Part shown: in pieces, positions 8,250 to 16,185 of the stretch
How positions within the stretch are numbered: position 1 is the stretch's first letter
Layout of the letters: each line of letters begins with the position of its first letter
DNA from: Nitrospirota bacterium
GTDB lineage: Bacteria > Nitrospirota > Thermodesulfovibrionia > Thermodesulfovibrionales > Magnetobacteriaceae
DNA: 37,169 nt
Reading direction: 5' to 3'
Assembly: GCA_015233615.1 (NCBI GenBank)
Contig: JADFXJ010000003.1
Span: forward strand, 32,378 to 69,546
Program-made: the position numbers and the translations under genes
The notes under the pieces: model-generated
What the model was told of the DNA's origin: nothing
The model's database searches: none
The model's input: only the letters and a program-made list of their open reading frames with translations

Positions 8250-8656
8250 AATATCCCACCTTACTAAATAAGTTAAAAGTTCATATAAAACGCTTGCATA
8301 GGGCGCTTATGCGATATACATGACACCTTACGGATTATTATACTACATCAAATGACCCTTTAGAAAGGGTAGGGGGCATTTTTTTATTAAAAAACCGGTG
8401 ATCCGGGCCAAATCTCTAATCAGGCTCTCTTGTCAGGCTCACTTTAGGGAAGAGCCCCGCTCCGTCGGTATTTTTAAATCGGGGCCGGGACGCGAAGAAA
8501 AATTCTTATCCCCGATGGGAAGCGTTATGGTAAAATATAGACGGAAGATTGTTTTTTTAACCATGGAAAAAGCCTTAAAACGTCCAAATGCCAAACCAAA
8601 TGGAGGCTGGAATGGGCAGAGATAAGTTGCCGGCTTTCGAAAGGAGGGTGAGGCCA
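8250..8656. other. Gene-free divergent spacer with one hairpin
   Basis: This stretch separates the minus-strand housekeeping block from the plus-strand beta-helix gene. It holds the hairpin at 8355-8370 (separate entry). A TAAAAT at 8531-8536 could be a -10 element for the downstream gene, but no good -35 is seen at the right distance. No coding pattern was recognised. Confidence 0.5.
8355..8385 (+). terminator. Hairpin followed by T-run
   Basis: ACCCTTT (8355-8361) pairs with AAAGGGT (8364-8370), followed by AGGGGGCA and a run of seven T (8379-8385). It has the form of an intrinsic terminator on the plus strand, but no gene precedes it there and the T-run is 8 nt from the stem. It may be part of a repeat or a leader structure. 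Confidence 0.45.
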
Positions 8657-10348
8657 TTGCGCGGTAGAAAGTGGTTTACCATATTTCAGTTTGAAATAGT
8701 TTTTTTGTTGCTTACGGCATTACCCGCTTTATGTGCTACGTATTACGTATCTGCAACGGGCAAAGATTCGGCTAAAGGTGATATAACTGGCCCTTGGCGT
8801 ACCGTCCAGCACGCATCCAACGTTGCCGTGGCAGGCGATACCGTTTATATCAGGACGGGTACTTATAACGAACGCGTCGTCGTAACAAATACGGGCGTCG
8901 CCGGCGGGTACATAACCTTTTCCGCGTATCCGGGAGAATCTCCAACGATAGACGGTAAGGGTGTCGCGGTTAGCGACGGTCAGGGCCTGTTTGACTTTAC
9001 CGGCAGGAGTTATTTGAAAATATCCGGCCTGAGAATTATAAATTCGGCCTCCGCCGCACTTTTCGCCTACACCCCCGACAATATTATCCTGACTAATAAT
9101 TATACCTACAACTCCGTATCGTCGGGTATCGGAATATGGGGCGGCTCCAACGTAACAATAGATAATAACGAAGTTGAGCTTGCCTGTAACGACGGGGCGG
9201 AGGAGAGTATAACCATAGCCGGCACCTATAATTTCGAAGTAATGAACAATCTCGTACACGACGGCGGCCCGGGCGACTATGGCGGTGAAGGTATAGACGT
9301 CAAGAGCGGCTCCCACGACGGCACCATTCACGACAATACTGTATATAATATAAACGCCGTGTGCATATACATAGACGCATATGCCAAGCATACTTATAAT
9401 ATCGGCGTTTATAACAATGAAGTGTTTAATTGTAGCACCGACGGGTTTGGTATCGCCTCCGAGGAGGGAGGCCTTTTAGAAAACGTATCGCTCTATAATA
9501 ATCTTTCATATAATAATACGTCGTGCGGAATCAACATGGGAAATTATGGCGTGGTATCCGTTCAGCCTTTAAACAATATCGCGATATATAACAACACGTT
9601 ATATAAAAATGGAAAGCAGACGTTTGGCGGCGGCATATACATAAGCAACCCCAACGCGCAAAACGTTGTAGTCAGAAACAACATAGTAAGCGGTAATTAT
9701 ACGTTCCAGATAGTAAAAGCACAGGCGGTCGGCGATACGGTTACTATCGATAATAATCTGGTAAACGGCTTCAGAGGATATACGGGCGAGACGTACGGCA
9801 CTAATTCTATAACGGGCGATCCCATGTTTGTTAATGCCTCCGTTTATGATCTGCACTTGCAGACGTCGTCACCCGCTATCGGTGCGGCATCCACGCTCAA
9901 CGTGCCTGCGTTTGACTTCAATAACCGTATCCGTCCCAGAACACAGGGATACGATCTGGGCGCATTCGAATACGTCGGTACGCCTCCTAATCTCGTCATC
10001 CTGGGTAACGGCGTAAACGGGGTATTAAACATTTCTTCGAAGAAGAAGCTTACAATGTCGTTATCGTTCGATTCCGGCAACAAATTTGGTACTAAAGCCG
10101 ATTGGTGGCTGGTAATGGTTTCGAATTCCGGGGTTTATTCGTATAATCTTAACGGCGGGACATGGACTGCGGGCATTACGCCCGTGTTACAGGGCAGCCT
10201 GGTTGATGTTCCGGAACAATCTCTCGATCTTACGGGACTCCCTCCCGGAACATATACGTTTTACATTGGCGTCGATACAAATATGAACGGCGTGGTAGAT
10301 CCGAACGTGCTATACTATAATTACCTGACGGTTAACGTGTCTAATTGA
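8657..10348 (+). CDS. Secreted right-handed parallel beta-helix protein
   Basis: The best start is TTG at 8657: AGGAGG lies 9 nt upstream, and the product then begins with a clean Sec signal peptide (RGRKWFTIFQF, hydrophobic core IVFLLLTALPALCA) cleaved before TYYVS. An upstream in-frame ATG at 8588 would bury the signal. The mature protein opens with YYVSATGKDSAKGD and PWRTVQHASNVAVAGDTVYI, typical of pectate-lyase-fold proteins. It continues as Asn-rich coils (IDNNEVE, IYNNTLYKN, VVRNNIVSGN) to about residue 440. A C-terminal domain with ADWWLVMVSNSG and LTGLPPGTYTFYIGVDTNMN follows, a beta-sandwich type seen on secreted proteins of Nitrospirota and deltaproteobacteria. Likely extracellular; substrate unknown. 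Confidence 0.85.
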   Translation: MRGRKWFTIFQFEIVFLLLTALPALCATYYVSATGKDSAKGDITGPWRTVQHASNVAVAGDTVYIRTGTYNERVVVTNTGVAGGYITFSAYPGESPTIDGKGVAVSDGQGLFDFTGRSYLKISGLRIINSASAALFAYTPDNIILTNNYTYNSVSSGIGIWGGSNVTIDNNEVELACNDGAEESITIAGTYNFEVMNNLVHDGGPGDYGGEGIDVKSGSHDGTIHDNTVYNINAVCIYIDAYAKHTYNIGVYNNEVFNCSTDGFGIASEEGGLLENVSLYNNLSYNNTSCGINMGNYGVVSVQPLNNIAIYNNTLYKNGKQTFGGGIYISNPNAQNVVVRNNIVSGNYTFQIVKAQAVGDTVTIDNNLVNGFRGYTGETYGTNSITGDPMFVNASVYDLHLQTSSPAIGAASTLNVPAFDFNNRIRPRTQGYDLGAFEYVGTPPNLVILGNGVNGVLNISSKKKLTMSLSFDSGNKFGTKADWWLVMVSNSGVYSYNLNGGTWTAGITPVLQGSLVDVPEQSLDLTGLPPGTYTFYIGVDTNMNGVVDPNVLYYNYLTVNVSN

Positions 10349-10415
10349 ATAAGATCCAGTTTGGGGAAGGGTGCTTTTAAGTATTTATTCTTACAAACGA
10401 TTAAGGTGGTTCAAA

Positions 10416-10628
10416 ATGGAATTTCCGGTAATTATAAGTAAAACCGAATATGGTTATGATGCCCATTGCCCTCTTTTCAAAGGGTGTCATAGCCAGGGTG
10501 ACACCCTTGAAGAGGCTCAGGAAAACATAAAAGATGCCATAGAAACTTATCTCGATATGATAGCAACCGAGCTAAAGGACAGCACGGTATATAAAGTAGA
10601 AGTTTCCCTGGAAAATGCTTTTCACTGA
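10416..10628 (+). CDS. HicB-like antitoxin (no adjacent HicA)
   Basis: The start at 10416 is chosen because AAGGTGG lies 7 nt upstream and the HicB fold begins at MEFPVIISKTEYGYDAHCP. The 70-residue product continues LFKGCHSQGDTLEEAQENIK and AIETYLDMI, the family core. HicB proteins neutralise the HicA mRNA interferase and often repress the operon. No HicA-like reading was found on either side: 10629-10713 is short and unconvincing, and upstream lies the beta-helix gene. It is therefore a solitary HicB or a leftover of a pair. Confidence 0.8.
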   Translation: MEFPVIISKTEYGYDAHCPLFKGCHSQGDTLEEAQENIKDAIETYLDMIATELKDSTVYKVEVSLENAFH

Positions 10629-10713
10629 TGTTTCTGCACTACATGCGCGCTTTTAACAAATATCGGCATGAATTAAGCAGATATTACCTCATCCAGTGGC
10701 GTATGAGGCTAAC

Positions 10714-12032
10714 ATGAGTGCACCTATCGTTTTCCTTTCGTACTCACACGATACCGACGCACACAAAGAGTGGGTCTTGAAGCTTGCCACCGACCTGCGG
10801 GCGCAAGGCGTAGATGCCAGACTTGACCAGTGAGATTTGTTTATAGGTCAAGATGTAGTCACCTTTATGCAAAGGGATATTTCGGATTCCGACCGGGTGT
10901 TATTGATATGCTCCGAGCCTTATGTGAAAAAAGCTGATGAAGGATCCGGAGGTGTTGGTTATGAACGGCTCATTGTCACCGCGGAGGTCGCGGAGAACAT
11001 CGATACCATGAAATTCATTCCGGTTATTAGAAATAACTCATCAAGAAAGGTTCCGCGGTTTCTCGGTTCACGTCGCTATGTCGATTTCTCAAACGAAGAG
11101 GAGTACGGCACGAAGCTGCAAGAACTAATTCGGGGGATATGTGGGTTACCAGCCCAAGTTAAGCCACCGCTCGGTAAAAGCTCATTATCTGATACCGATC
11201 CTGTTATGGGTATTGAGTTAGTCCTGGTAAAGGGCGGGTGCTACCGGATGGGCGATGTGTTTGGAGATGGGTTTGACGACGAAAAACCAGTCCGCGAGGT
11301 TTGTGTTGATGATTTTTATTTGTGGAAATATGAGGTGACAGTCGGTGAATTCAGGGCATTCGTGAATGAAGCGGTATACATGTGTATTCCATTGATATCA
11401 GCCACTTATTCCAGTCCTTTCCGGCCGTTAGTTCCGCTTCATTCCAGCCACCTATTCCGGAGCATTCCGGCCACCTTAAAATAACCTACGCTGAATAAAG
11501 TTCATAATACCTCAGTTACCCTTTTGTGTCAAGTCTGAGGCCATAGTTTTTCTCATAGACTCTTCTTTAAGAGCAATCTTATGGGCGTTGTGTAAGATCC
11601 TGTCAAGTATGGTATGCGGCACGGAGTGGAGGGAAGGACTACAAGTACAGTTGGGGAAACGGAACGCCTTCAGGCAACATTGCAGATGAAACTTTAAAGC
11701 GGCTGTTACCGAGTTGGTCTTGGCCTACTTGGGAGGGAGATGAGAGTTGTTATGTATATACGGCACCTGTCGGGAGTTTTAGGCCAAACGAGCTTGGTTT
11801 ATATGACATGAGCGGCAACGTATGGGAGTGGTGCCAGGATGTTTATGCTTCGGATGCTTATAAAAAGCATGACCGAAACAACCCTATATATACAGGGAAT
11901 AGTACCATTCGTGTTGCTCGCGGTGGCTGTTGGAACCGCAGCCTGCGTTATGTGCGGGTTTTCTTCCGGGACCGCAACGCGTGCATTATGAGCAGCTACA
12001 GCGTTGGGTTCCGCCTCGCAGGAACAAAGTAA
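10714..12032 (+). pseudogene. SEFIR domain fused to formylglycine-generating-enzyme-like domain, disrupted
   Basis: From ATG 10714 (GAGG 5 nt upstream) the frame reads MSAPIVFLSYSHDTDAHKEW, a SEFIR/TIR-like start. It reaches DARLDQ and an in-frame TGA at 10831-10833 exactly where such proteins normally have Trp (LDQWDL). It then continues GQDVVTFMQRDISDSDRVLL. A formylglycine-enzyme (FGE-sulfatase) domain follows: LVLVKGGCYRMGDVFGDG, EKPVREVCVDDFYLWKYEVT. This is cut at 11380 by an IS21-type remnant. The frame resumes near 11613 (YAARSGGKDYKYSWGNG) and runs through YDMSGNVWEWCQDVY and GFRLAGTK to TAA at 12032. The stretch between the two FGE halves is missing. SEFIR-FGE proteins are probably signalling or defence-related; this copy looks dead. 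Confidence 0.85.
11381..11621 (-). mobile_element. IS21-family right-end remnant with istB tail
   Basis: On the minus strand 11621-11512 encodes VPHTILDRILHNAHKIAL and ends QKGN-stop, the C-terminus of an IstB-type helper ATPase. It is followed by subterminal repeats containing GGAATAAGTGGCTG-like units. The element ends at TGTGTATTCC (11381), where the interrupted gene resumes. The same 57-bp end occurs at 33294-33350, which fixes this boundary. istA and most of istB are gone. The inner junction falls in TATGCGGCACGGAGTGG, which reads sensibly for both istB and the FGE gene, so the deletion may have used short homology there. Confidence 0.8.
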
Positions 12033-12079
12033 TATCTTTTTTATTCGGCTATAGAAAAAAAGGGTGGGTATTTCATCAA

Positions 12080-12346
12080 TTATGGGAAAAATCTGTATAT
12101 ATCTTTTCTATGTAAAAATCTCACGAATATAAGAGTATCTCCTTTTATCTTGATGCCTATTCTATACTCACCCATCCGAATGCGATAGAAACTATCATCT
12201 CCGGTCAATTTTTTCAAATTTTTAATCACACAAATATTATCAGCATATTTGCACTCAAGAATTATACTTTTTATGCTCTGTAAAAGTTTGTTATCTTTAA
12301 CTCTTTTTAAATCCTTATCAAATGATAACTCATATTTGATATTCAC
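12080..12346 (-). CDS. RelE/ParE-family toxin
   Basis: The 88-residue, Lys-rich protein ends LTGDDSFYRIRMGEYRIG and RFLHRKDIYRFF, the C-terminal signature of RelE/ParE-superfamily toxins (mRNA interferases acting on ribosomes, or gyrase inhibitors). Its ATG overlaps the end of the preceding small gene by 4 nt, as is usual for antitoxin-toxin pairs. The pair sits just downstream of the restriction-methylation gene on the same strand. RelE and ParE activities cannot be told apart from sequence alone. Confidence 0.85.
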   Translation of the reverse strand: MNIKYELSFDKDLKRVKDNKLLQSIKSIILECKYADNICVIKNLKKLTGDDSFYRIRMGEYRIGIKIKGDTLIFVRFLHRKDIYRFFP

Positions 12347-12552
12347 AATGTGTTGCCATCGAGTGTCGAAAATATATCTTCTTCACTAACAAAATCATTT
12401 TTTATACCATCGGCAATGGCATTTGCCATACCGACTTCTTCTATAGCATCCAGAATGATTTCATAAAATACATCTTTGCGTGTTTTGATAAGCTCAACCA
12501 TAACTTCCGTTAGAAGCTCTTTTGTCTTTTCATCGCTTATTGTAAGTTCCAT
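12343..12552 (-). CDS. Putative antitoxin of the RelE-type pair
   Basis: A 69-residue acidic protein that starts MELTISDEKTKELLTEVM and ends DIFSTLDGNTL. By position (directly before a RelE-like gene with a 4-nt overlap), size and acidity it is the cognate antitoxin. No ribbon-helix-helix or HTH motif is obvious. The start has GGAG at 6 nt in the 15-nt gap after the restriction-methylation gene, so translation from the same transcript is likely. Confidence 0.75.
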   Translation of the reverse strand: MELTISDEKTKELLTEVMVELIKTRKDVFYEIILDAIEEVGMANAIADGIKNDFVSEEDIFSTLDGNTL

Positions 12553-12567
12553 ATTTAACTCCTTTTT

Positions 12568-15500
12568 TTATATAACCGTTAATTCTATATCTTCATAACT
12601 CTCGTCAATCGATTTTTGTATCTCGATGGTCTTCTTAATTGCCGTGACGATTCTGCAATATGTCTGTATCTCGTCAAGGGTTAATTTTCGCGTCTTCCTG
12701 TCCTTCAGCCATTTATCACAGACCTGATAACCACCTATTTGATAGCTCCATGTTTCCCGTGGTACACCTTCGAAGTATTGTTCCTTATTGATATAAACGC
12801 GCTGTGTCTTATCATCGTACTTCGGGTTCGCTATCCTGTTATCACCCTTGCCCTGAAAACGCGCTATCGGGGAGTCAAGTTCTTGTGATTTCAACAGGTG
12901 TAAGTCTGCAAGCCTGTTTCCGTAATCTGACATTATCTTGAACAGCTTATAGTCTTTGGTAAATGGAACCCTCGGAAAGTCTATCTTCAGGAACTCGGAA
13001 TATTTTGTCCTGCATGTCTCTGAATGAAGGACCGCGTAAATGTAATGGAAGATTTCTTCGGGAGATACTTCTTTCTCGTATGCGTCCGATAAGAATTTGA
13101 ATATTTCAGGTTTCAAATTTGGTACTCTTGTCTCATTCTCTACATGAAATAACCCTTTCGTCTCTTTTGAAGGATAAAGGTATAGTGGGAAGAAATGAAT
13201 ATTGTCTCTTGATGAAAGTAAAGTCTTATCCGTTATATGTTCAGTGACGTAAATGTGTTGCCATTGAGGATCTCTTAATCTTCTTGTTAATGACAATCCT
13301 AAATTATTCCCGGCTACCATGTGTTGCATTATTTCTATTCTATTGCGGTCAATGAGGCTTGATAAATAACAGATGCTTCTATTATCGAAAGGGCGATAAG
13401 AACAAGGTCTTATATGCTCACGCCAGGTAATTTTCTTTACGGCTTCTCTTGCAGATTTAACCTCAAAATCCGTTGTCTCCTTCAACCCCAATGATTGAGC
13501 AACCAAATCATCAGGCAAGCTGCTTGTAAAAGTTATCATTCTTTGTTTGATTTCTTCATCTGTAAACCCGTTTACAAAATGGTCTCTATGAGTTTTTATA
13601 CCCTCGGTATATTTAATAAACATTTCGGCAACGGATGTAAACTTGTCGTAAGCCGCTTGTGATGAAAAGTCTTTAACTACGAAGAAGTAATAAGGTTCCG
13701 AAGGTTCTAATTTTATCCAATCTATAGTACGAAAGTCCGATTTGCCTAAATAATCATATTTACTTTCTCTCAATCCGAAAACATCACGATAAAAGACATT
13801 GCAGGCCTTATCGCTTTTCCCATTTTTAATAAACAAAACAATCGATACCCCCTGCTGAATATCGAAAACGTTTTCATCTTTACTGCCATCCGGGTGCTTT
13901 TCACCGATGCGACTGTTTCCATGAAGGTTTAAAATGTATATCTCATTAAAACTGTCAAGCAGCTTCTTTCTCATCCCCCTGTGGATTAATCCCGATAAAT
14001 AAGAATTATTCGTAATCATTCCGATAATTCCTTTGCCGTCACGGTCAATCTTCCAATGTGCAAATCTGATAAACTTTATATAGTCATCGGATAGGGGCTG
14101 AATGTTTCTTTCGGTTCGGACTCCCTCTTTGTATACATTCATTTCCTGCTCGATGAAGTTTGATTTGTTGATAGAACTTACCGAATATGGAGGGTTTCCT
14201 AATATCACTAATATAGGCTGTTCTTTCTTCACTCTGCCTGCAAGGTGTGATTCTTCAGAAAGCGAAGACATTCCGGGTAATTGTGTTTCGGGGAGTTCTT
14301 CCATCTCAAGGGTATTGGTAAGATACAGTTTTACCCTGTCATCCATCTCCAACTTGTATCCTAATTCTTCAAGCAGGAAGGACATCTTTAAATGGCCGAT
14401 TGCATAAGGAGCCATCATCAATTCGAAGGCATAGAAATTTCTCAGGATATGGTCTTTGATAAAGTTATCCCTGCCTCCTTCCCCGTACTTTGTTACAAAT
14501 TCCGCGACCGCTACTTTTGCCGTCTCCGCCAAAAAGGTAAGCGTACCTGCTGCGGGATCTAATACGGTTACATTCTTATCCGAAAATCCGTCGGGTCTGT
14601 TAAATTGCTCTTTCAGGATGCCATGAAGTGAACGGACTATGTAGGAAACCACGGGCTCCGGGGTGTAATAGACTCCCCTCATCTCTCTTGTTTTCGGGTC
14701 ATACTGGGCAAGAAAAGTTTCATAGAAATGAATGATAGGGTCTTTGCCTTTGCCCTCATGGAAATATTGATGTAGTAGTTTATGAATGTCCGTAACGGCC
14801 AGAATTTCCGATATATCGTCGATAATCCATTCCATCTGCTGAGGGAGTGAACCCCAGGAAACAAATTGAAATACGTCTCTGAGGATACCGATTGTCTGAG
14901 GGATATTGTCATAAGCAAGTTTCCTGTTAAAACCATTCTCTGAACGGGTTCGGGCTGCAAACAGGCCGTAGGTGATCGTCTGCGCATACAGGTCTGAAAA
15001 TTCATCTTCAGTAAGACTACTGATAAGGTAATCCTTGAAAGCCTTATAAAAGCCCCTGATAAATCCCTTCGAATTCGTCATCTCTCCGGATAGAGCCGTC
15101 TGCCGCATTCGCGGGCCGGAATCTAATTCCTTTTGTTGTTCTTCCCTCAGTTCCTGTGCGATAACCTCATCCTTTAAAAAACGTGTCCTTTTGGCAAGTT
15201 CTATTGCCAGTGTCTTTGCATCGTAGACGTTAGGTATCGCAAAGGAAAAGAACTTTTCAAGCAACTGCATGAACTCAGGTTCTTTCTCCGGCGGCGGGGT
15301 GGTTTTCACCTTGTTAAGTATCAGAGGTCTGCCGACAAGGACTTTATCGGTTAGTACCCCGTTACGGTAAAGCCTGAACTCAAGGAAATTGGTCAATATC
15401 AGATTAGGGAAGGTATGCCGGTATATCTTCAACTGTTCCGTATCTTCTATCTTGTCGAGGTTTTCGACCGTGGGGTCTTTTGCCTCTATATATCCGGTAA

Positions 15501-15708
15501 TATGCAGTTTTCCATCCCATACTCTGAAATCAGGGTTACCGCCTTCCGTCTTTTTAGGCAGGATCGTTATATGGGTGTTTTTCTTGCCGGTTGAAGTTGC
15601 GTATTCATTAAGCAGATCTTTTAGGACGGGATAATAGCTTTCTTCTGTCGCATCCCCGCAAATAGCAATATCCGCTATCTGTTTTAAATAGGCTTTCAGT
15701 AGTTGCAG
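12568..15708 (-). CDS. Type IIG restriction enzyme/N6-adenine DNA methyltransferase
   Basis: One polypeptide appears to carry cleavage and methylation. The conserved reading begins before the first ordinary start (TTG at 15432): in frame from CTG at 15708 (GGGAGG 8 nt upstream) it adds 92 residues, including LPKKTEGGNPDFRVWDG and GYIEAKDPTVEN. This is a PD-(D/E)xK nuclease motif (Pro59, Asp60, Glu75, Lys77). Counting from 15708, residues near 344 read RGVYYTPEPVVSYIV, methyltransferase motif I is DPAAGT (384-389) and motif IV is NPPY (505-508). The C-terminal region with WSYQIGGYQVCDKWLKDRK is typical of the target-recognition part. Total about 1046 residues, no helicase. Start codon uncertain: CTG or the ATA before it. 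No separate methylase or specificity gene is needed. Confidence 0.85.
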   Translation of the reverse strand: MQLLKAYLKQIADIAICGDATEESYYPVLKDLLNEYATSTGKKNTHITILPKKTEGGNPDFRVWDGKLHITGYIEAKDPTVENLDKIEDTEQLKIYRHTFPNLILTNFLEFRLYRNGVLTDKVLVGRPLILNKVKTTPPPEKEPEFMQLLEKFFSFAIPNVYDAKTLAIELAKRTRFLKDEVIAQELREEQQKELDSGPRMRQTALSGEMTNSKGFIRGFYKAFKDYLISSLTEDEFSDLYAQTITYGLFAARTRSENGFNRKLAYDNIPQTIGILRDVFQFVSWGSLPQQMEWIIDDISEILAVTDIHKLLHQYFHEGKGKDPIIHFYETFLAQYDPKTREMRGVYYTPEPVVSYIVRSLHGILKEQFNRPDGFSDKNVTVLDPAAGTLTFLAETAKVAVAEFVTKYGEGGRDNFIKDHILRNFYAFELMMAPYAIGHLKMSFLLEELGYKLEMDDRVKLYLTNTLEMEELPETQLPGMSSLSEESHLAGRVKKEQPILVILGNPPYSVSSINKSNFIEQEMNVYKEGVRTERNIQPLSDDYIKFIRFAHWKIDRDGKGIIGMITNNSYLSGLIHRGMRKKLLDSFNEIYILNLHGNSRIGEKHPDGSKDENVFDIQQGVSIVLFIKNGKSDKACNVFYRDVFGLRESKYDYLGKSDFRTIDWIKLEPSEPYYFFVVKDFSSQAAYDKFTSVAEMFIKYTEGIKTHRDHFVNGFTDEEIKQRMITFTSSLPDDLVAQSLGLKETTDFEVKSAREAVKKITWREHIRPCSYRPFDNRSICYLSSLIDRNRIEIMQHMVAGNNLGLSLTRRLRDPQWQHIYVTEHITDKTLLSSRDNIHFFPLYLYPSKETKGLFHVENETRVPNLKPEIFKFLSDAYEKEVSPEEIFHYIYAVLHSETCRTKYSEFLKIDFPRVPFTKDYKLFKIMSDYGNRLADLHLLKSQELDSPIARFQGKGDNRIANPKYDDKTQRVYINKEQYFEGVPRETWSYQIGGYQVCDKWLKDRKTRKLTLDEIQTYCRIVTAIKKTIEIQKSIDESYEDIELTVI

Positions 15709-15771
15709 TATGATATCCTCCCGTTGTTGAATCTTGTCGTCTTCGAAAAGTACAGTGTACCCCTTTTTATT

Positions 15772-16031
15772 TTAAGCTTTTGGCATGGCCATGTCAATGG
15801 AAAGATTAATCCGGTATTTGTCGATAAAAATCCTGTCTTCTCAGCCGTCCGAAGCGTATATTACCTCTTGTAGTCCGCTCTTGCGGCAGATAATCAAGCC
15901 GATAGCATTCTTCTCGTGTTCGTATTGTTTGTTTTGCCGGTAAAAGCCGATACATTTTTTCATCTGCCTGATGTCCCTACGATCTACAACCCGGCTTGCC
16001 GATTTCTAAATCAACCGGTACCATACTGGGA
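15772..16031 (-). pseudogene. Decayed PD-(D/E)xK nuclease-family (DUF1016/YhcG-like) C-terminal fragment
   Basis: On the minus strand pieces in two frames read VPVDLEIGKPG, then after a frameshift VDRRDIRQMKKCIGFYRQNK, EKNAIGLIICRKSGLQEVIY, an in-frame TGA, and EDRIFIDKYRINL before TAA (15774-15772). This pattern matches the C-terminal nuclease domain of DUF1016/YhcG-type proteins, which precedes phrases like IGLILCKSK. At least one frameshift and one stop make it non-functional. Its final frame is the same as that of the restriction-methylation gene, with the TAA 63 nt before the proposed CTG start. Confidence 0.55.
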
Positions 16032-16185
16032 ATGGCCCGGAGTTCCGGAAGGAGCAAGAACAGGTACATAGGCCTGCTGCCAGGCTTTCGACTGTAAAAC
16101 GTAGAAGACATCCGCCTACACATTTTGTACTAATCAATGTAATTACCAGTTGTGTTTTTTACCGTCGGTATGTTAAATTAAAAAC

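Noticed and set aside
10831-10833. In-frame TGA as recoded Trp or selenocysteine
   Set aside because: Other genes here (for example etfA and hpt) end with TGA and use TGG for Trp, no SECIS-like stem was seen, and the gene is also broken by an IS and a deletion.
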